A stretch of DNA of 64,000 nucleotides, taken from contig OY755038.1 of the NCBI GenBank assembly GCA_963576565.1, forward strand, positions 63,219,622-63,283,621. Reading direction: 5' to 3'. The DNA is from Aspidapion aeneum. Its lineage: Eukaryota > Arthropoda > Insecta > Coleoptera > Brentidae. The notes beneath the pieces are model-generated. The model did no database searches. It worked only from the letters and a program-made list of their open reading frames with translations, and was not told where the DNA came from. Shown in pieces: positions 32,116 to 41,903 of the stretch; within the stretch, counting starts at the first letter, position 1, and every line of letters begins with the position of its first letter. The translations under genes and the position numbers were made by a program.

Positions 32116-32445
32116 AATGCAAGAAAAACCCTTGTTTTTCCTAAATGCCTTTTTTACTGGTTTCAAATGCAAGAAAAACCCTTGTTTTTCTTACATGCCT
32201 ACTTTAGAAACCCCTAGGTTTCTAAAATACATTTTGCGATTTTTTTTTGTGTAAAAACAAATGCAAGAAAAACCCTTGTTTTTCTTACATGCCTACTTTA
32301 GAAAACCCCTAGGTTTCTAAAATACATTTTGCGATTTTTTTTTGTGTAAAAACAAATGCAAGAAAAACCCTTGTTTTTCTTACATGCCTACTTTAGAAAA
32401 CCCCTAGGTTTCTAAAATACATTTTGCGATTTTTTTTGTGTAAAA
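32116..32445 (+). repeat. BEL-2 leader tandem array of hairpins (~94-bp period)
   Basis: Between the 5' LTR and gag lie three ~94-bp units plus one partial unit. Each contains a hairpin with stem AAGAAAAA and its complement TTTTTCTT (32171-32192, 32265-32286, 32360-32381; a variant at 32121-32140). Each full unit also holds a second hairpin with stem TTTAGAAACC, a CCTA-type loop and GGTTTCTAAA (32203-32226, 32297-32321, 32392-32416). The units are nearly identical to each other. The position in the genomic RNA leader suggests a role in packaging, dimerisation or translation, but this is inference. Confidence 0.85.
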
Positions 32446-33242
32446 ATTAAATATTTTTAACAATAAATTTAGCCTTTTCATGCGAAAAACCAAACACAGA
32501 TAAAATCTGTAAACTACTATGCTTTTTTTTGTTTCGAATAAATCAAGTTTTTTCGTTTCTTTTTTGTAAAAAAAAAACCGTATGGAATTTGGGTGTTTTT
32601 TTGTTTGTCACTGGAAATAGTTTAAAATAGTGTCTGCAAAGTGCTATTATTTTAGCCGTTGTGCCTTCACATTTGTGGATTGCTATAATTATATCCAATT
32701 TGCTCGAAAAAAATCTCCAAATTGCCATATTCATTTTTGCTTATTGCAAATTGCTATGACTATATCCGATTGCGGATGCTTTACTATATTCGTTTTTGCG
32801 TAAAAATTGCTATGAATATATCTATTTCTAATTTACTATTATAATATCTGTCTGCAAATGGCTATGATTGTATCCATTTTTTGCGTGCATAATAAATTTT
32901 GAAGGAAATTTAATTCTTAACTTGAGAATTTGTTTTCGTGTAAAGGCAGATAAATAGTTTTACCAAATTAAATGCTTTTGATTTGTAGGTATTTATTTTT
33001 AAATTTAATACATAGTAGGTACCTACTTATTTGAATTCGCGAGGCGAAGATAAAAAAACTTATACACAAGTTTTTTTGTTATCATTAGTTTGCATCGGGT
33101 ATTTTCTTTACTTTTGTGCGCTTATAGTTTGATTATTGTAATTAAACGTAGGACATTAATATTTATACAGGGTGTCCAAATTTTGATTTTTTTTCAGTTT
33201 ACCTAATTTTTGTCAATTATTTTTTGGATTTTTTTTTAAATC

Positions 33243-36200
33243 ATGTCTAGTTCGGATAAAATTTTAAAGGCTAAAGCCTTGCGCTATAGTGCGATTTCAC
33301 AGCTAAATTTGATCATTGAATCCGCGACCCTCGCAAAAAATGACCCTGCCTATCACAGCGGCTTTAAAGTCAAATTTCGGACATTGTCAAAAATCAAAAA
33401 AGATTTTGAAAAGCACCATAATACTTTGTTGACGTTGGTAGCCTCTGATGAGGATCGCTTAGTAGTAGAAAACAAAGTGGCTATGGACTTTTGCAAACGC
33501 TGTGACGAGATTTCCACTATATTTTACGAACTTTTCGAACTACCCTTTGAAGATGGAGGGCTTTTGAGCAGTACGATAAATCCCATGGGCAGTCCCTGTG
33601 CCTCCACAGACCAGCATGGTTTACTGCCTAGGATAAAAATACCTCTTTTTCAAGGGGAATTTAAGGAGTTTCCAACCTTTTTGCAAGCCTTTAATGCTAC
33701 CGTGCACAATAATAGGTCGCTGGGAAACTTTGAAAAATTCAATTTGCTTTTTTCTAATTTAAAGGGCCCTGCCCTGGATGTCATTTCTGACATTCCTATC
33801 CTTGCTGAAAATTATTTAAATGCCTACCACACCTTGGTGGATAGGTATACAAATAAACGATTACAAGCTTACCTTCACTGGAAGGCAATTGAAGGCTTCT
33901 CTCCTCTTACTAAAGAGAATGCTACGAATTTGAGGAATTTGCTTGATTGTTTTTCGAAAAATTTAAGTGCTTTAAAAGTCATGGGTTTTAAAACGGAGTT
34001 TTGGGATTATATTATGGCACAAATGCTCTTGGATAGGTTGGACCTAACCACGCGCAAGGCATTTGAGCAAAATTATTGCTCCAATGAGATCCCCTCTTAT
34101 GATAAAATTCGTGCTTTTGTTTCTAGCCATTGCATTGCGTTGGAACAAATACAACAAACTCAAGATTACTTAAAAAATAAAGATTTGTCAATTTCAAGTC
34201 AGAAAAATCAAGCAAAGTTTCAAAATCGATCTGCTTTGTTTGCTAATACTCAGAGAGCCTCCAAAAATGCCTCCCAGTCTCCAAATGGCCAAAGTGGCTT
34301 AAATAATACTCCAAACCCTCAAAAATTTTGTTTTCTCTGTAAAAGTGGCGATCATATAATATACAGATGTCCTAATTTTTTGGCGAAAACTCCCCAGCAA
34401 CGTTTTGAGATTGTTAAACAACATAAAGCGTGTGTCAACTGTTTGGCCTCAAAGCATAATTTACCCCAGCAATGCAAATCAGAAAAAAGATGTTTACATT
34501 GTGGCCAATTTCATCACAGTCTCTTACATTTTTTTCCTATTAATTCTACACCTAGTTCTGCGAGTAGCCCCTCTACTTCTGCAGTGCAACCCCCGAGGAG
34601 CCCCGTGGCTACCGAATTTAATAGAACCACTAACACCATTGTTACTGGTATGTCTTTAAATGATCGCGAAGTACTTCTCTGTACCGCTTTAATACAAATA
34701 CAGGATGTTTTTCAAAATTGGCACACAGTGCGCGCCATCTGTGACTCTGGTGCTCAATCTTCATTTATATCTAAGTCATGTGCTGATAGTTTGGGCCTTC
34801 CTAAATTTAATATCGCCATGACTCTACAAAGCTTAGATCGAATGACAACTCCGGCAAAATCTGGAATTAATTGCAATATATCCTCTTTGCGTGATAATAA
34901 TTTTGTTTTTAATTTTGATGCGATAATACTCGATAAAATTTGTAGTGATTTACCTCATTCCTCATTTTCGATTAAAAGTTTTCCTTTTCTCGCCAACTTA
35001 GCACTAGCTGACCCAGGCTTTAATAAAAGCGATAAAATTGATTTATTGTTGGGCGGCGATGTGTACCCTTACATTTTGCTAGATGGTCGTTTGTCTACGG
35101 GACCCAACAACCCCGTCTGCATTAATACTATTTTTGGTTGGGGAATAATGGGCAATCTTTCACTTTCACCTTCAACTACAAATCAAATTAAAACATTTTT
35201 TACTACGTCAATGAACGATTCTTTTGTCAATTTAGATAAAAATCTACAACGATTTTGGCAAATAGATGACATACCTAATGTCAAGGCCATTGACCCCGAA
35301 GATGAGTTTTGCGAAAATTATTTTTTGAAAACTACCTCAAAAAATGAGGAGGGGAGATATATTGTATCTTTACCATTTAAAGTTACTGCTCCAGATTTTG
35401 GCGACACTCGATCCATTGCCGTACGTCGTTTTTTCTCCCTTGAGAAGAAATTGCTACAAAACCCTGATTTTTATGCTGCCTACAGCTCTGTTTTACAAGA
35501 TTATTTAGATAATAATCATATGCAACCGGTTTCTGCACCTTTGCCGACCGAAATTTCAAATCATTTTTATATTGCACACCATGCGGTGTTTAAAAAAGAT
35601 TCTACTAGCACCCCCCTGAGGGTGGTTTTTGATGCGAGCATGCACGCCCCTGGCAAAATCTCGCTCAACAACGCTGTTTATACTGGGCCCCCTTTACAAA
35701 GGGACTTACAAAAAATTTTATTACTTTATCGTTTGCATAAATTTTGCTTTTGTTGCGACATCCGTCAAATGTACAGGATGATTTTAGTTGACCCTAGTCA
35801 AACTAATTTTCAAAGAATAGTTTGGAGGTTTGATCCTAACCAGCCTATTCAAGACTTCGAAATAAATAGAGTTTTATTCGGGGTCTCTTGTAGCCCCTTT
35901 TTGGCTATCAGAACTTTGCTGCAACTTGCTAGAGAGCATGAGGACCTTCCTCTTGCCTCAAAAATCATTGAGGAGGCAGTTTTTGTCGATGATGTGATTT
36001 CGGGAAGTGATGACTTTTTTAAGGCCACTGAGATGAAAAATCAATTAATCGAGCTACTTAGCCGAGGTGGATTCGAATTGCGTAAATGGGCGAGCAATTG
36101 TCCCGAGTTACTATCCGATCTTCCTGAGTCACACATTTCGATGAAGGCTCTTTCTCTCGATTTAGATGCTGAAAATTCAACTTTGAAAATTCTCGGTTTA

Positions 36201-38534
36201 AATTGGAACCCTCATACTGATGAATTTTTTTATACTTTCGACTGTTCTCTCCAAACATGCACTAAAAGAACAATTTTAAGTAATTTGGCCCGCATTTACG
36301 ACCCTCTGTCTTTTTTGGCGCCAATAGTTTTAATTTTAAAATTAATTGTTCAATACTGCTGGGCAGAAGACTTAAACTGGGACGACCCTGTCAGTCCGGA
36401 AATTGTTTTTAAATGGGAAAAATTTAAAAATGAATTAAAGTTTTTGCATTCTGTTAAAATTCCTCGTCAAATAATTTTGCCTAATGCTAGTCAAATCCAG
36501 CTAGTAGGATTTTGCGATAGTTCAGAACGGGCCTATTGTGCTGTCGCTTATATTCGAATTTTTTATTCTGATGGAAACATTAAAGTTTTTTTTGTTTGTA
36601 GTAAATCTAGAGTCGCACCGTTGCGTCGTAAACTAACTTTACCAAGACTAGAGCTTTTAGGAGCTGTTTTGTTGGCTAAATTAATGGATTTTTTACTAGA
36701 AACGTTCTCGGAAAAAATTAAATTTGATAAAATTCTTGCTTTTACTGATAGCACAGTGACCTTATCTTGGATTCAGGGATCTCCTCACAAATGTAAAACA
36801 TTTGTTTCGAATAGAACTGCCTATATACAAGGAAGAATTAGCCCTGAGTTTTGGCATTATGTTCCTACTGAACAAAATCCTGCTGACTGCGGTACTAGGG
36901 AAATGTATCCCTCTGATTTACAAAGATTTTATTTTTGGTTAGAAGGGCCTTCTTTTCTAAACCAACCTACAAATACTTGGGATTTTATGACAGTTACTTA
37001 CGATGGGAATGCAGTTTTGGAAGAACAGCGAAAAAATATTTTTAACGTTTTTACTTGCGAACAAACAGTTGAATATTATGTAAACAACTTGTTTGAAAAA
37101 TACAGTTCTCTTTTTAAAATTAAGAGAATAGTTGCTTACTTTTTGCGAGGGTTACAAAAGTTTAAAAATCCCTCATACAATTTTGCTACTGATTACCTTA
37201 CAAATCAGGATTACTACAAAAGCTTACTTTTTATTTCGAAATGCGTACAATCTTTTTCTTTCCAAAAAGAAATTGAATTACTAAAAGATAAGAAACAGCT
37301 TCCAAAAGCTTTTCAAAAATTATGTCCATTTTTGCATAATGAAAGCTACGATTTGCTTCGTGTTGGAGGCCGTTTATGCCATTCAAATTTATCATACGAT
37401 AAAAAATTTCCAATTCTTTTGCCTTCTAGTGCAAAATTCACTGAATTACTGATTTTAGATTTGCATCGCAGCAATCTTCATTGTGGTATACAGACCACAA
37501 CTTTTTTACTAATGCAAAACTTCTGGGTATTGTCTGCTAAAAGGGTAGTGAGAAAAGTTTTAAGTTCTTGCCATACTTGCTGGAAAACTAAACCTAACTC
37601 CCTTCAACCCCCTATGGGTAACCTACCGAAATTTAGAGTTTCCGAAGCAAAGGTGTTCGAAAATGTAGGTATAGATTTTTGTGGTCCGTTCACGATTACT
37701 CTTGGTCGGACCAGAGGTGCAAAAACCATGAAAGCATATGTCTGTTTATTTATCTGTTGCGCTGTTAAAGCCGTGCATTTAGAGTTAGTCTCTGATATGA
37801 CATCAGAAGCCTTTCTGGCTGCTCTGCGCCGCTTCATAGCTAGAAGAGGACTATGCTCAAAGATCTCTTCAGACTGCGGGACCAACTTCGTGGCCTCTGA
37901 AAAATACTTGCGACAAATTTTTTCTGATTGCGTGAAGGGGGAAGGTATAGTTTGGTCTTTTAACCCACCTGCTGCTCCCCACATGGGAGGCATTTGGGAA
38001 TCAAACATTAAATCTTTAAAGACTCATCTTCACAGGGTAGTTGGAAATCAAATACTCACCTATGAGGAATTAAATACGGTTTTAACCCAAGTTGAAGCCA
38101 TAATGAACTCACGTCCTTTATGTGCCTTAAGCACCGATCCTACTGATCTGGCGGTCTTGACTCCTAATAATTTTTTAAATTTGAGGCCTCCAGGTACAAT
38201 ACCCGATCCAAACTACTGCGATATTGCGTTAAACAGGCTGTCCAGGTGGCAACTGTTGCAAAGAATGCACCGCGATTTTTGGATTCGCTGGCATCGCGAA
38301 TATTTGCACACTTTGCAACAGCGAGCCAAATGGCACCAACCTCTTGCTTCCATTGATATTGGTACTATGGTACTGATCAAAGATGAAATTTCCACTCCAT
38401 TGGATTGGCCCCTAGGCCGCATTGAAGACCTTATTAAAGGTTCTGATAATGTTCCACGGGTTGCTATTGTAAAGACTACTAAAGGTACCTACAAACGGCC
38501 TTTGGTAAAACTATGCGCCCTGCCTACAAATTAA
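33243..38534 (+). CDS. BEL-2 Gag-Pol polyprotein, intact (1763 aa)
   Basis: Same architecture as BEL-1 but clearly a different family. DUF1759-type Gag is at about residues 130-235 (LFQGEFKEFPTFLQAF, NKRLQAYLHWK), followed by Cys/His knuckles (FCFLCKSGDHIIYRCP, a CVNCLASKH block and CLHCGQFHHSLLHF). The aspartic protease has D501 in ICDSGAQ. RT has D839 (CCDIRQMYR) and FVDD with D916/D917. RNase H contains GFCDSSERAYC, LELLGAVLLA and AFTDSTVTLSW. Integrase has the CHTCWKTKP finger and D1478, D1544 and E1586 (GGIWESN). A DUF5641-like end (LSRWQLLQRMHRDFW) follows. The start is the first ATG after the leader, in context AAATCATGT. No stops. With identical LTRs, this is the best candidate for an active element in the window. 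Confidence 0.97.
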   Translation: MSSSDKILKAKALRYSAISQLNLIIESATLAKNDPAYHSGFKVKFRTLSKIKKDFEKHHNTLLTLVASDEDRLVVENKVAMDFCKRCDEISTIFYELFELPFEDGGLLSSTINPMGSPCASTDQHGLLPRIKIPLFQGEFKEFPTFLQAFNATVHNNRSLGNFEKFNLLFSNLKGPALDVISDIPILAENYLNAYHTLVDRYTNKRLQAYLHWKAIEGFSPLTKENATNLRNLLDCFSKNLSALKVMGFKTEFWDYIMAQMLLDRLDLTTRKAFEQNYCSNEIPSYDKIRAFVSSHCIALEQIQQTQDYLKNKDLSISSQKNQAKFQNRSALFANTQRASKNASQSPNGQSGLNNTPNPQKFCFLCKSGDHIIYRCPNFLAKTPQQRFEIVKQHKACVNCLASKHNLPQQCKSEKRCLHCGQFHHSLLHFFPINSTPSSASSPSTSAVQPPRSPVATEFNRTTNTIVTGMSLNDREVLLCTALIQIQDVFQNWHTVRAICDSGAQSSFISKSCADSLGLPKFNIAMTLQSLDRMTTPAKSGINCNISSLRDNNFVFNFDAIILDKICSDLPHSSFSIKSFPFLANLALADPGFNKSDKIDLLLGGDVYPYILLDGRLSTGPNNPVCINTIFGWGIMGNLSLSPSTTNQIKTFFTTSMNDSFVNLDKNLQRFWQIDDIPNVKAIDPEDEFCENYFLKTTSKNEEGRYIVSLPFKVTAPDFGDTRSIAVRRFFSLEKKLLQNPDFYAAYSSVLQDYLDNNHMQPVSAPLPTEISNHFYIAHHAVFKKDSTSTPLRVVFDASMHAPGKISLNNAVYTGPPLQRDLQKILLLYRLHKFCFCCDIRQMYRMILVDPSQTNFQRIVWRFDPNQPIQDFEINRVLFGVSCSPFLAIRTLLQLAREHEDLPLASKIIEEAVFVDDVISGSDDFFKATEMKNQLIELLSRGGFELRKWASNCPELLSDLPESHISMKALSLDLDAENSTLKILGLNWNPHTDEFFYTFDCSLQTCTKRTILSNLARIYDPLSFLAPIVLILKLIVQYCWAEDLNWDDPVSPEIVFKWEKFKNELKFLHSVKIPRQIILPNASQIQLVGFCDSSERAYCAVAYIRIFYSDGNIKVFFVCSKSRVAPLRRKLTLPRLELLGAVLLAKLMDFLLETFSEKIKFDKILAFTDSTVTLSWIQGSPHKCKTFVSNRTAYIQGRISPEFWHYVPTEQNPADCGTREMYPSDLQRFYFWLEGPSFLNQPTNTWDFMTVTYDGNAVLEEQRKNIFNVFTCEQTVEYYVNNLFEKYSSLFKIKRIVAYFLRGLQKFKNPSYNFATDYLTNQDYYKSLLFISKCVQSFSFQKEIELLKDKKQLPKAFQKLCPFLHNESYDLLRVGGRLCHSNLSYDKKFPILLPSSAKFTELLILDLHRSNLHCGIQTTTFLLMQNFWVLSAKRVVRKVLSSCHTCWKTKPNSLQPPMGNLPKFRVSEAKVFENVGIDFCGPFTITLGRTRGAKTMKAYVCLFICCAVKAVHLELVSDMTSEAFLAALRRFIARRGLCSKISSDCGTNFVASEKYLRQIFSDCVKGEGIVWSFNPPAAPHMGGIWESNIKSLKTHLHRVVGNQILTYEELNTVLTQVEAIMNSRPLCALSTDPTDLAVLTPNNFLNLRPPGTIPDPNYCDIALNRLSRWQLLQRMHRDFWIRWHREYLHTLQQRAKWHQPLASIDIGTMVLIKDEISTPLDWPLGRIEDLIKGSDNVPRVAIVKTTKGTYKRPLVKLCALPTN

Positions 38535-38576
38535 ACTCTCTGAAATGCCCCTGGGCATTCTCAGGGGGGTGGGAAA

Positions 38577-39286
38577 TGGTTCGTCCCGCCTTCCTTTTTG
38601 TGAATATGTTCTTTTTACTATAATTTACCAAATTGGTTCGAATTAGGCTATTTGGTGATTCACTAGAGCATTTTCTATTTTTTGTTTATTTAGTATTAAT
38701 TAACTAATTAAGTACTTAAAATTACTGGGTTATTTGCATTTGAAACTCCCGCGGTTTTAAAGGCAAATATTACAATTTGCTATAATTAATTTACTTTACA
38801 TAAAATGCATTTTGAATTACTAAGGTTCCTAGTTCCTTTAATATGGACCTTCGTAATCTCATTCCTTCCTACTTATTCCTTTTCTCCTACGCCTATGGAT
38901 TAACGACGCCACTGGGCGACATGTGGGAGAACGAACGCAGTAGCGATATTTGCTGCAGCATCACAGACAACCGTTTCGCCTTCGAACGAGAACACACGCG
39001 TGTTAGCTACTCTCCTACCACAGGAATGTGGGGTGCAAAAAATACGGTTTAACAGCGCGTCCTCCCATGAGTTCCACTTCCTGTATAAAAATGGTAAGTG
39101 AAAATGCATTATTTTTACCTTACATACATTTGCTTATTGCTACACTAACCTAGAAGGTAAACTAGACCATTTCAGAATCCCTTGTACCAGCTTAGCCTAT
39201 GACCTTATTCCCTTAACTTTATACAGTCCACACCTGACACCGTTAAATTCCAGACAATCTCCTTTCTGGACCACCAGGGAACCCCA
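38577..39286 (+). repeat. BEL-2 3' LTR (710 bp)
   Basis: It has the same length as 31330-32039, and I found no difference between them by eye. It is preceded by the polypurine tract at 38563-38576 and followed by CATTG. It carries the second copy of the 69-codon U3 frame at 38843-39052. Confidence 0.95.
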
Positions 39287-40025
39287 CATTGGGTTCGATT
39301 TCTTCTTCGATTTGATCTTCGATGTGTATGCTTGGTCTTCTTCTTGGTAAGATATTCGATAAATTCCTAATTCTTTGTAAATTAGGTTTTGGAAATGGTG
39401 GAAAGTCATTACCATTATCATTATCGTTATTGGTATTATTACCATTCCTTGTTCTTCGGCGTCTTCGACATTTGTTAATAATGTAAAGAATTACTAGTAG
39501 TACTATCAAAGTTATTGTAATGATAGTAAACCAATCAATGTGTTTTTGAATGAATGGTTGATTGATCATTTTATTTAATTCTTCTGAATATTGGTTAAGA
39601 TTATGTTGTGCAATATTCAGATCTTCGACGTTTATTTTGCTTAACTTTAGTGGTTTTAGGCCTTGAATTTTGGGGATTTCAGGCATATCTTTACAACAAG
39701 TATATGGAATATTGATTATTGGTGAATTTATTTCTTCGAAGGTACTTTCTTGAAGTATGGTTTCAGTTTCAATTAATTTCGTAATGATTTCTTGATTCTT
39801 GCATTTAATATTGGTAGGTACTGGTTCTGATGTAGTAACTAGCCATTGATTTTCTTCTAGTGGTTGAACATTGTAGCCTTGTGCATAGAAGATGGTTGTT
39901 TGACATGTTTTCGGCAGTTGGATACGGAAGTACTTTGGAACAGAGCTTCGTTCTTCTTTCGATGATCTTGCAGTGGTCCACGTTGTGGAAGGTGACGAAA
40001 AACATTGAATCATCGTCACGCGCAA
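39287..40025 (-). pseudogene. env-like: Env-like C-terminal part (membrane anchor), cut by BEL-2
   Basis: Read from 40025 down, this frame encodes the distal ectodomain, a hydrophobic span (residues about 165-184, WFTIITITLIVLLVILYII), then an Arg-rich cytoplasmic start (KCRRRRRTRN) and an Asn/Asp-rich tail. This is the anchor of an insect errantivirus fusion protein. The native 3' end is lost: at 39287 the frame runs into the BEL-2 LTR and stops there, so the last ~14 residues are LTR-derived. The remaining env codons lie beyond the BEL-2 insertion, below 31325. The frame differs from that of the N-terminal part (40165-40998), so a frame break lies between them as well. Non-functional. Confidence 0.7.
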
Positions 40026-40164
40026 TAAATTTATTGATTGTTGATATAGTATGGTGAAAACCTGTTCGATTATCTAATATTGGTATTGGGTAAAGTCTGT
40101 ATAAAGTATAAGTCGAAGGGTCTATAAGAGGTATTTTAAGAACAAATACTATTTTTGATTCAGT

Positions 40165-40998
40165 TTAAAAAGCACTAAGTTCAATTAAATTAATGTATTG
40201 GGGTACCGTTGAGATTGATATTGGTAAAGGCAAATTATTTTTTTGTAATGAATGAAAAATCTTTTTCAATGAATCTACCAAATCCGATGGTTTTATTATT
40301 GAACAATGCAGTATTTTTAAACGTGCAAAAGTTACTGCGTTTACCGCGTCATTTAATGAATCTTTAATAAAGGTGTAACTTTCCATAAGCGATTCGCATA
40401 AATCTAATGCTTTTATTTGTGCTTCTGCATAGGCAGCGTTATCAGAATTCGAAGTAACTAAATATTGAATTAATTTAATATCATGATTAAATGTTTCTTC
40501 ATCAATTTGTAATTTTTGTAAAGTCGTATTAAAACTTTCAATATTTTTCTCATCAGTCGATACTTTATTAATACAATCATTAAAGTATTCTCCGTCTGAT
40601 GCATCTAAATTTCCTGTAATAGATTTCCAAATAGTTCCTATGCCATTAAATATTCCACGTTTTTGTCTATATGATTTTTCTTTTGTATCCGAGATAAGTT
40701 CTTCGTATTTAATATTAACGTAATTAGAAATTTGTTTTAAAAGGCTAACATGCGTTTTAATTTGCGATTTGAAATTTGCAATTTGATTATTATTGATTGA
40801 AAAGTGATCCATAAAAGTATCTAAAATTTTGTCATTATGTTCAATTGCTTTATTAAAGGGTAAAAGATCTTTGTAAACAACAAGTGCCCATTCATTATTA
40901 GAAATTCTGATAAGGGATTCTTCATGATAAAATAGTCCTAGTGTATTATTTATTGGTAATATTGAATATTGACTGGAAACGATTGAGATTATTCCCAT
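40165..40998 (-). pseudogene. env-like: Env-like N-terminal part with furin-type site
   Basis: The 277-residue frame starts with a hydrophobic leader (residues 1-15). It has a basic cleavage motif RQKR at residues 111-114, followed by a Gly/Phe-containing segment typical of the fusion peptide in errantivirus Env (baculovirus F-like group). Helical heptad-like regions (residues 130-240) come after it. In intact relatives Env mediates fusion with cell membranes; here a stop at 40165-40167 ends the frame before the membrane anchor. It lies directly downstream of pol on the same strand. Confidence 0.72.
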
Positions 40999-41023
40999 TA
41001 ATCTAAAATAAAAGATTTATATT

Positions 41024-41903
41024 TTATTCAAAGCACGGTTTTAACCTATCAAAATTAACTTTGGTTAATTGATTTGTTTGTGGGTTTTTAAGTGTTGCAG
41101 AATTACGATGTATTTCTAAAATTTCAAAAGGACCATTAAATAAATTTTCTGATTTTGATTTGATTTGTGATTCTTTAAGCCAAACTTTGTCTCCTACATT
41201 AAATTCAGGGAGATTCTTTCGTACGTGTTCGTCAAATCGTTCTTTCGATTTTTGTTTCGATTGATCAGTTCTATTTCTAGCTAATTTGTAAAAATAGTCC
41301 ATTCTATTATTTAAATCGCGTACATATTTAGAAATCAATTGTTCTTGATTATAAAGTTTTTCGGGGGGTCTACTTGATGTATGTCCGAAAACGAGTTCGT
41401 AAGGGGTAAATCCGTGTGTTTTGTTTTTTGTATTATTATAGCAAATTACTGCATATGGAAGAACGCTAAAACAATGATCTTCAGGGTTTTCTTGTTTATT
41501 GATTCTAATCATTTCGCAAAGGGTTGCGTGAAATCGTTCTAGTGAACCGTTTGACTGTGGATGTGCTACGCTAGAAAATGTTAACTTAACATCGTATAGA
41601 GTACATAAATCTTTTAAAAGGGTGTTATCAAATTCTTTTCCATAATCGCAATGTATTCGTAAGGGTACACTGAAATGTTGGAAAAATAGTAAAATAGTAC
41701 TAACTACTGTACTTGCTTTTTTATCACTCATTTCGTAAGCTTGTGTAAATTTTGTTAATTCATCCCGTACTGTTAACGCGTAATTTCTAGTGGGGTATTC
41801 GAAAATATCGATATTGATTCGTTCAAAAGGGGTACGTGGTATTTCTGTTACAACGAAGGGTCTGCTTAGATTTTTACGAACAATTTTAACTTTTTGGCAA
41901 GTT
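41024..41903 (-). pseudogene. pol: Errantivirus-like integrase core and C-terminus
   Basis: The open part (41731-41024, 235 residues) has the second and third integrase acidic residues, D29 (HCDYGKEFDN) and E65 (NGSLERFHATL), with exactly 35 residues between them. It ends with the chromodomain-less C-terminal block (GDKVWLKESQ, NFDRLKPCFE) usual for this group. The part between 41731 and 41903 continues in the same frame and would carry the first catalytic Asp and the CxxC half of the zinc finger. It is separated from the upstream RT/RNase H frame by a frame break at an A-run near 41912-41919. Confidence 0.8.

Larger units (their letters stand above)
31325..39291 (+). mobile_element. BEL-2: complete BEL/Pao LTR retrotransposon, very recent
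   Basis: The element spans 31330-39286, flanked by the 5-bp duplication CATTG (31325-31329 and 39287-39291). The LTRs are 710 bp each and appear identical by eye. The interior holds a hairpin-array leader, one intact Gag-Pol frame and a polypurine tract AGGGGGGTGGGAAA ending at 38576. It is inserted in the env 3' end of a minus-strand errantivirus-like provirus, so it post-dates that element. Confidence 0.97.

Noticed and set aside
37604..38008. 134-codon minus-strand frame opposite the BEL-2 integrase
   Set aside because: Shadow of the conserved plus-strand integrase frame.
39197..39445. 82-codon minus-strand frame across the BEL-2 LTR edge
   Set aside because: It overlaps the env-like frame in another phase and ends in LTR sequence; no independent support.
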